NCBI GenBank assembly: GCA_008330645.1
Contig: VLTN01000002.1
Coordinates: forward strand, 806,001-870,000
Direction: 5' to 3'
Source: Cafeteria roenbergensis
Taxonomy: Eukaryota > Sar > Bigyra > Bicosoecida > Cafeteriaceae
Length of the DNA stretch: 64,000 bases
The notes below the pieces were generated by a model that was not told the DNA's origin, ran no database searches, and saw nothing but the letters and a program-made list of their open reading frames with translations. Shown here piece after piece: positions 57,440 to 64,000 of this stretch. Both the position numbers and the translations under genes were made by a program. How positions within the stretch are numbered: the first letter of the stretch is position 1; each line of letters begins with the position of its first letter.

Positions 57440-59257
57440 ATGGCTGCCCACGGCCGGAAGGTGGTGCCACGGCAGCTGCCGACGGCCGGAGTCCCGGCGA
57501 CGGGGACGTTCGGCAGTGAGTTGCGCCACCGCGGGGCCGGAACGAGCGGAACGCGCGAGGGCAGGCAGGCTGGGGAAGCAGGGGGGTGTTCCTTTGCATC
57601 AGGCTGACCGCCGCCAGCGGCCCCTGCTTCCTGTGCTGTGGCTGAACCGAAGCGCGCAAGCCTGCGGCACGGTCTGCCTCGCGCTGCGCCGGCCCCCGCG
57701 GCACCCAGTGCCCCTGACAGCCCGCGGCCCGGAACCGTCCCCTGCGCGTGCGCCTCTGCAGTGTCAAACCCCATGCCGAACCACCGGGCCGCGAGGGAGG
57801 CCGCTGACAGCGATGCAGACATGGGCGGCCCAGGGCTTGCAGCGAGCGCGTCGGCAACCGCGGCCCACGCCGCCGCAGCGGGGAGCTCTTCCTCGTCCGC
57901 CGCCGCTGCGGCTGCATCGAGTGCCGCCGGGGCCGCGGCTGCGGCGCCGGATGTGTCTCACCCGGAGCAGGTCAGGCAAGTGCTCCACGTCGAGTGGGAC
58001 AGCGCGTCGGGCACGTTCAAGGGCTTGCCAGCCGCGTGGGGGGGCGTGCTCCCCCCGGGAGTGTCGACGCACGAGGTCCAGGACTCCTCCTTGCCGGGTG
58101 GCGCAGCTGCTGCCCCTGGGACGCGCGAGGCTCTCGCCAAGGCCAAGGAGGACGCCTATAGCCTGTGGATCAGCACGCCTTACGACGTGAAGCGGGTGCA
58201 CCACGTCACCGTGGACCCCGCCACCGCAACGATCCAGGGCCTCCCCGACAGCTGGGCTGCGATGCTGGCGTCCTCGGGCATCTCCAAGGAGCAGGTGGCC
58301 GCCCACCCGCAACAGGTGCTGCGCGCTCTCCGCACGCACATGGAAGGCCCCGTGCCCGCTCTGCCCACCCGCGCCTCGTACGAGCGCACCGTCACGGAGG
58401 CGTCCATCATCACGCCAGGCGATCCCAGGCACATTTTCGCCGCCGAGAAGCAGATCGGGGCCGGCGCCAGCGGCACCGTGTTCCTGGCCAGCGACACTCG
58501 CACGGGCGAGCGGGTCGCGATCAAGATGGCCCGCGCGTCGCAGCTGTCCTCCCTCAAGTACGAGATCGCCCTGCAGAAGATGAGCGCGCACCCGGCCATC
58601 GTGCGCCTGCGGGAGGCGTATCTTTGCACCGACTGGCTGTGGCTCGTCATGGAGTACGTGCCGGGCGGCACGCTGACGGAGACGCTCGGGCCGACCATCG
58701 ACTTCCCTGAGCCTTGCATCGCGTGCGTGTGCAAGGAGCTGGCCTCGGCCCTCGCCCACATGCACCGCAAGGGGCTGCTTCACAGGGACCTCAAGTCCGA
58801 CAACGTGCTGGTCTCGTTCGAGGGCGAGACCAAGCTCGCGGACTTTGGCTTCGCCGCGGGGCTGGTGCGTGAGAAGATGCACCGCACCACGGTGTGCGGC
58901 ACGCATGCCTGGATGGCCCCGGAGGTGGTGAACGGCGAGGCGTACGACGGCAAGGCCGACGTCTGGAGCCTCGGAATCACGTTGCTCGAGTGCGCAGACG
59001 GCGTCCCGCCCTACCTCGACTTGCCGCCGCTCAAGGCCATGCTCGCCATCACGACCGCGGACCCTCCCAAGCTCGCGTCGCCCGAGCGCTGGTCCAAGGA
59101 GTTCAACCACTTTCTCCGGAGCTGCCTGCAGCGCGAGCCCAAGAAGCGCCCGTCCGCCGAGCAGCTGCTCATGCACCCTTTCGTCCGAAAAGCCTGCTCC
59201 AAGGCCGAGTTCGCGACGTTCGCGTCCTACATTCTCCGGGCGCGCGGCAAGACCTGA
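57440..59257 (+). CDS. PAK/STE20-family protein kinase with two CRIB domains
   Basis: Exons 57440-57515 and 57762-59257 give about 523 residues; the intron has a GTGAGT donor and CTCTGCAG acceptor and keeps frame. An in-frame ATG at 57773 is an alternative start. After an Ala/Ser-rich lead come two Cdc42/Rac-binding (CRIB) motifs: SHPEQVRQVLHVEWD with FKGLPAAW, and STPYDVKRVHHVTVD with IQGLPDSW, the second followed by the PAK-like SSGISKEQV. The kinase domain has KQIGAGASGTVFLA, VAIK (Lys280), HRDLKSDNVLV (Asp368), LADFGFAAGL and the STE20 signature CGTHAWMAPEVVNG, ending RPSAEQLLMHPFV. PAKs are released from autoinhibition when GTP-bound Rho GTPases bind the CRIB and then control the cytoskeleton. 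All catalytic residues are present. Confidence 0.93.
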
Positions 59258-59832
59258 TGCGTTTGCCGAGGGTCAGGGAGAAGTCTTGGCGCTGGGCCCC
59301 AGCAGGAGGCAACGAGGCCCAGCCCACGCGCCACGGTGCGCTCTCGAGCACCTGTGCGCCGCGTCTGTGCCGCCTCGTCGCGCTCGCCCGCCGCGGCCGG
59401 CGCAGGGCCGCGAGGAACGCTCGACGCAATGCTTCCTGCCTCGCCCTCTGTGGCCAGTGCGGGCGCGCCCGCGTGCCTGTCCGGCGGCGGCGCGACAACG
59501 AGCAGCCAGGAGTCATGCGCGCAAGGCGGCCATCTGCGCCGGCGGCTGCCCCAGGCAGCCGGAGGGGGCAAGAGTGCCTCGCTGCCAGACCGGCTTCCGG
59601 TTGCCTGTGGCGTTGACTTGGACCGTGTCGTTTGCTCGAGTGTACGTGCGAGCGAGCGGAAAGTGGGGGCGGTCGCAACGTGCGCGAGCCCAGGTTGGGG
59701 GGCGCTGCTCCGAGGACGCAGCCGCGAACGACCACGACAGAAACCGCGGCAGCGACCCGGCAGCCCCACCGCCTCCACACACGCCAGACAACGAACAATC
59801 ACCTCGGCCGGGCCAGCGGCGGCGTGGCCGGC
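59258..59832. other. Intergenic, 3' to 3'
   Basis: 575 bp between the convergent PAK and COQ5 stops. No frame, RNA or repeat recognised. Confidence 0.5.
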
Positions 59833-61013
59833 TCAGTCCTCCATGGGCTTGAACCCGCTGTGGATGGCCACCACCCCGAAAGTCATGTCCCGGCTGCGGG
59901 CCGAGACGAAGCCTGCGTCCTCGATCATTCCCTTGAACGCCTCCTGGTTGGGGAACTGGCGGATGCTCTCCACCAGGTACTGGTACGAGTCGCGGTCGCC
60001 AGTGACGGCCTGCCCCACCGCGGGGATCACGTTGAAGCTGTACGCGTCATATGCCGCGGCCAGCACCGGGTTCCGCACGCGGCTGAACTCCAAGCACATG
60101 AAACGGCCTCCAGGGCGCAGCACACGGAACGCCTCCGCGAGTGCCCTCTGCGATGGGAGAAACGCACGCAGAGCGGAGGGGGGCCTCTCACCGGAAACGC
60201 GGGCAGAGGGAGCGGGCGCGCCAGCGACGCGGCAAACGGGGGCGGGGGGGGGAAGGGCGGGGCAGCACGCCACGGGGCACGGGGAGCAAGGGGGGCGACG
60301 ACGGCGACTCACGTCCACGTGGGTGACGTTGCGGATGCCAAAGGCGATGGTGTAGCTGTCGAACGTGTCGGATTCGAACGGCAAGGCCTCGGCGTCCGCC
60401 TCGACGAAGCTCATGGCGGGCAGGCCGCGCCCGTCGAGCAGGCCCTTGGAGCGAGCACGCTGCTCGCCGACGCCAAGCATCGACGGGTTGATGTCGCTGA
60501 CCACGATCTCGGCAGCAACGGGCTTGCCAGAGCGGGAGCGCAAGGCCTCGGCAATGCGGAACGAAATGTCGCCCGTGCCCCCGGCCATGTCAAGGTAGCG
60601 AACGGGGTCCGACGGGTCTGCGGCGCGCGCATCGTCGACGAGGCGAGAACGCGTGAGAGGGGGTGCGTGACATACGCGACGCTGCGGCGCCAGGGCACGT
60701 GTGCCGCGGGCGGAGAGGGCGCGCGCGGCGGCGCGTTCTCACCGGGGCTCTCCACCGGGCCGAGCATCGACACAAACTCGTCCTTCCACAGGCGGTGCAG
60801 CGTCCCGCTCATGAAGTCGTTCATGAGGTCGTAGCGGTCCGCCACGCTGTGGAACACACCGCCAACCATAGCCTTCTTGTCGTCCTCCGGGACTTCCCGG
60901 AAGCCGAAATGCGTCGTGCTGCTGGTCGGTCCCGTGGAGGAGAAGCGCAGCGCCGCTCGCCCATGTGCGGCCGCCTGTACGGTGCGAGCTGCGCGGCGAG
61001 CCACGCTGCGCAT
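59833..61013 (-). CDS. COQ5: COQ5/UbiE 2-polyprenyl-benzoquinone C-methyltransferase
   Basis: Exons 61013-60743, 60617-60313 and 60147-59833 (minus) give about 296 residues, the normal size. It makes the C-methylation step of ubiquinone synthesis on the matrix side of the mitochondrial inner membrane. The start [20 protein letters not shown] is an Arg-rich presequence. Then [20 protein letters not shown] with [25 protein letters not shown], the SAM loop [50 protein letters not shown] with [26 protein letters not shown] and [20 protein letters not shown]. All are UbiE/COQ5 signatures. Introns are 125 and 165 bases with GTGAG donors. It is head to head with RFC5. Confidence 0.95.
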
Positions 61014-61170
61014 GTTGGTCGGCCCGCGGCTTGGCCCCGCGGCACGGTGAGCTGCTGCGACGACAACGCAGCATGTGGCCCGGCTCTGCCAGTGGTCGCT
61101 GCGCAAGCCGGCTGCGGCCCGCCGCCGTCAGTACCCGCCCGAGGCGGGGACGCACACATCCCGGTGCCCA
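61014..61170. promoter_or_regulatory. Bidirectional promoter region, COQ5 / RFC5
   Basis: 157 bp between divergent start codons, the shortest such gap here. GC-rich with CCGCGG motifs; no TATA. Confidence 0.4.
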
Positions 61171-62873
61171 ATGGCAAGCTCGTCTGCTGCTGCCGCTGCA
61201 AGCGCGGCGGGGGCAGTGGCCTCTGCGCCGGTTGAGGACGAGCGCCCTGAGGTCTCGCCGTGAGCAAGTTTCAATTTTTCAAGCGCCGCATGCTCGAGCC
61301 GCCGCAGGCCGCGTCCTCGGGGCCCGCCCCTTGCTGCCAAAGCAAACTTGGCTGCGACCTGCGAAAACGATTTTCCGTCGCGCCCGTGGCCATTCCGCGT
61401 TCGTCGCGCCCCTGCTCGTGCTGCCGTGCAAGTGCGCAGGGACACGCTGCCCTGGGTCGAGAAGTACCGTCCCGCGACCATGGACGACCTCATTGCGCAC
61501 AAGGACATCCTGGGCACGAGTGAGCAGGCTGCCGTGGTTGCGCCAGGTGCTGCGCTGCGGTGCGGCGCTGCTACCTGGACGCCCCTCAACCAATGCCCAT
61601 CGCGCGCACGGCCCTGCCACCCACCACGCCTTGCGCAGTCAACCGCCTCATCGACAACGGCAAGCTTCCCCACTTGCTCTTCTACGGGCCCCCCGGCACC
61701 GGGAAAACCAGCACCATTCTGGCTTGCGCCAAGCGCCTGCACGGCGAGAGAGGCTGGAAATCGATGACCTTGGTCCTCAACGCCTCCGACGACCGCGGCA
61801 TCGGCGTTGTCCGTGACCAGATCAAGGGCTTTGCTGGCACAAAGAAGCTCTTTTCCACGGGTGTCAAGCTGGTCATTTTGGACGAGGCGGACGCCATGAC
61901 CAGCGATGCCCAGTTCGCGCTTCGGCGAGGTGAGCCAGGCACGGCGGGAGCTGCTGCCTCGAGTGCGGTCCTGCTTGGTCGCCCCGCGCGCCCGGCCGCC
62001 ATTGGAGACCCGCTCGCTCAGCCGTCCTGGTGCGCTGCTCCCCATCCGCCGCCTCCTTCGCAGTCATCGAGAAGTACACGAAGAACACGCGCTTCTGCCT
62101 CATCTGCAACTACGTCTCCAGGATCATCCCAGCCCTGCAGTCGCGTTGCACGCGGTTCCGGTTCCCCCCTCTCAAGCGCTCCGAAATGGAAGCGCGCCTT
62201 CGCGAGATCATCGACCTTGAACGGTGAGAGTGCTCCCCCCGGAGAGCTTCGCAGCAGGCGCCCGCTTGACTTGCCGAGGGCCCTTGGGCAAGCACTTGTG
62301 TCCCGTAGCAATTGGCGCTGTGGATGGTGGTGTGGGATGGCGTTCGCGCGCAGGGTCAATGCGACGGAGACTGGAGTCCAGGCGATTCTGCGGCTCGCTC
62401 AGGGCGACATGCGCCGAGTCCTCAACGTGCTGCAGGCGACGTCGTTGGGATTCGACACCGTCGACGAAGCCTCGGTTTACGCCTGCACTGGAGATCCGTC
62501 GCCCAAAGACATCCGCCTCATCACGCAGGCGTTGCTGACCTCAAGCGTGGCAGAGACCTTCGAGCTGATTCGCGACATGCAGGCGTCGCGCGGGCTCGCT
62601 CTTGGGGACATTATGCAAGGTGTCGCCAGGGTGATGGAGCGAGCCGTCCAGCCTGCAAAGGCCAAGGCGGCCTTGTTCTCGGCCTTGTCGCGAATTGAGG
62701 TTCGCCTCGCATCGGGAACGCCAGACAAGCACCAAGTCGGAGCCCTGATCGCAGCCTTTGTACAGATGAGGGAACTGCTCGAGGACGACGGGGATGACGA
62801 AGACGACGGCGGCGAGGTGCTGGTCGCAGAGGAAGGTGGGCCGACCAGCTCGTCGTCAGCACAGTCTTCGTGA
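61171..62873 (+). CDS. RFC5: Replication factor C small subunit 5 (yeast Rfc3 type)
   Basis: Five exons (61171-61259, 61440-61519, 61639-61929, 62064-62223, 62354-62873) give about 379 residues. RFC loads the PCNA clamp at primer ends with ATP. After an Ala-rich lead: [40 protein letters not shown] (Walker A), [40 protein letters not shown] (Walker B), [20 protein letters not shown] (the SRC arginine-finger motif), [13 protein letters not shown] and [12 protein letters not shown]. The IKGFA and ILACAK details favour RFC5 over RFC2 or RFC4. Each junction rebuilds a conserved codon, including GTINRLI and [13 protein letters not shown]. The tail is acidic then Ser-rich. It has four introns of 119-180 bases, the most in the window. 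Confidence 0.95.
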
Positions 62874-64000
62874 CGCTCCAGCACAAACTCCGTGAATTGC
62901 TTGTGCATTTTTCGTGCGTGGTCGCTATGCCCTTTGCTCCAAGCTCAAGTGCGTCCCAGAGCGCTGGCCGCCCAAAATCGCCTACGTAGTCGGCGATGGT
63001 CGACGCTGAAAAGTTCCGATGACTCTCTGCTTTAATCTGCCGGCCAGCGCCCCCGGCCTGACAACTTGGGCAGCGGATTGATGGCTTGGTCACGGCTTCA
63101 TGCGCAGTGGATGGGATGGCAAACCGTAGACGCCTGCTTTTGTCTCCAGATCTGGGATGTGGTGTTGATGTTGATGGCAAGCCCTTGGAATGCGAGAAGG
63201 CCTTGAAGCCAAGTTTCGAATAAAGACGCGTGGGGTCGGCGCTTGACGGCCAAACTGTGGACCACTCGCACTGGTCGGGTCCACGGCATGTCGTGCCCCT
63301 GGTGTTGCTCGCTCGTCTGTGAGGACCAATCCAATGACCTCGTCATCGAAGCGCTGCATCGTTTGGGAGCAACGATGATGCCGGATCTTTTCCGATACTG
63401 CAAGCCCTTACTGTCGCCATGGAGAGGAAGACGCCCTTTCTACGGCCAAATGCGCGCACTGCTCAAAGTCTGTGGTATATACAACGGGCTGTCTGCAACG
63501 TAAAAGTGTTCCCATTTGCAAGCGCATTCAAGTGCATTGGCAATGCGGACTGACGGTGTGAGACAAAATCTAGGACGCAGTCGCTCTTCACGCACGCAAC
63601 TGGAGCGTAGAACCAGACAACAAACACAACCCAGCAGGCACTCCACTGACACTCGCTGTAGCACACTGCTGTGAGAGGCTGACGCAGTTGGCTGTCAGTC
63701 CGAGCTGGCTCGAGAACGAGCAAGCGTTGATCACAACTTCGGGTGGTGTGTGCGAATGCTAGCAAACCCAAAGCGGCGCCAGCAAGTGGTATTGGCAGAA
63801 GCAACGGGGCATCGGCGGCCCAGGAGCTCGACCACGGATTACGCAATCGGCAAGACGTGAGCGCTTGGGTCAATTCGACTCGCTGGCAGTCTGCCGCCCC
63901 CAGTGCGAGATCGAGCACCAGCTGCCAAGGGCGGAAACAAGGATATCACACACAACCGACGCTACGGCCCGGGGGCCATTTCTACGATGGCTTGCTGCAT
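62874..64000. other. Lower-GC right end without a recognised gene
   Basis: From just after the RFC5 stop, GC falls from about 70% to roughly 50% by my line counts. Frames of 60-190 codons exist on both strands (for example plus 63243-63503 and minus 63463-63918), but none shows a motif I know. No terminal or target-site repeat is visible within the window. It may be the edge of an element, a decayed repeat or simply AT-richer intergenic DNA. Confidence 0.4.

Noticed and set aside
55237-57822. An 861-codon minus-strand frame
   Set aside because: Antisense to the last RCC1 exon and the start of the PAK gene; no motif.

Overview
The window is nuclear DNA from a GC-rich eukaryote. Twenty-one protein genes can be supported. 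Nearly all are split by short GT-AG introns of about 100 to 550 bases with very uniform signals: the donor is usually GTGAG followed by C, G, T or A, and the acceptor usually ends CGCAG. Introns cluster in the 5' half of genes, so most genes have one or more short early exons and one long last exon. A sperm-tail PG-rich repeat protein points to a cell with a flagellum. Autophagy (ATG7), class II CPD photolyase, mitochondrial COQ5, a COMPASS CFP1-type subunit and a PAK kinase fit a free-living flagellated protist or alga. A very GC-rich heterotrophic flagellate such as a bicosoecid (Cafeteria-like) is my guess from composition only; nothing in the window proves the lineage.

Layout, left to right: divergent cyclophilin (155-1425, +); flagellar SHIPPO-repeat protein (1805-3934, -); glutathione synthetase (4117-6560, +); ATG7 (6685-9590, +); folylpolyglutamate synthase (9866-12206, -); acetyl-CoA synthetase (12370-15205, +); tyrosine-type aminotransferase (15498-17383, +); PP1 catalytic subunit (17960-19434, -); PRMT1 with a 23-base micro-exon (19977-21566, -); a giant intron-poor PDZ-PHD-CFP1-like protein (22011-31235, -); USP48-like deubiquitinase (32006-38088, +); a small coiled-coil protein (39027-40189, -); class II photolyase (40630-42576, +); SCFD2-like Sec1-family protein (42654-46963, -); a small membrane protein (47333-48071, +); a CENP-V/GFA zinc protein (48378-48800, -); a mitochondrial PP2C resembling pyruvate dehydrogenase phosphatase (48979-50847, -); a very large RCC1-repeat protein (51137-57177, +); a PAK-type kinase with two CRIB domains (57440-59257, +); COQ5 (59833-61013, -); and RFC5 (61171-62873, +). 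The last 1.1 kb falls to roughly 50% GC and holds no gene I recognise.

The genes are mostly unlinked housekeeping functions rather than a pathway cluster. Several are arranged head to head over 150-300 bp (SHIPPO/GSS, FPGS/ACS, PP2C/RCC1, COQ5/RFC5), which suggests shared promoters. Many proteins are much longer than their animal homologues because Ala/Gly/Ser/Pro-rich low-complexity segments are inserted between conserved blocks. I found no transposon, virus-like element, CRISPR array, tRNA or rRNA that I can support. The most unusual items are the PDZ-CFP1 fusion of about 3,070 residues, the tandem-CRIB PAK, the micro-exon of PRMT1, and several stop-free introns whose length is a multiple of three.
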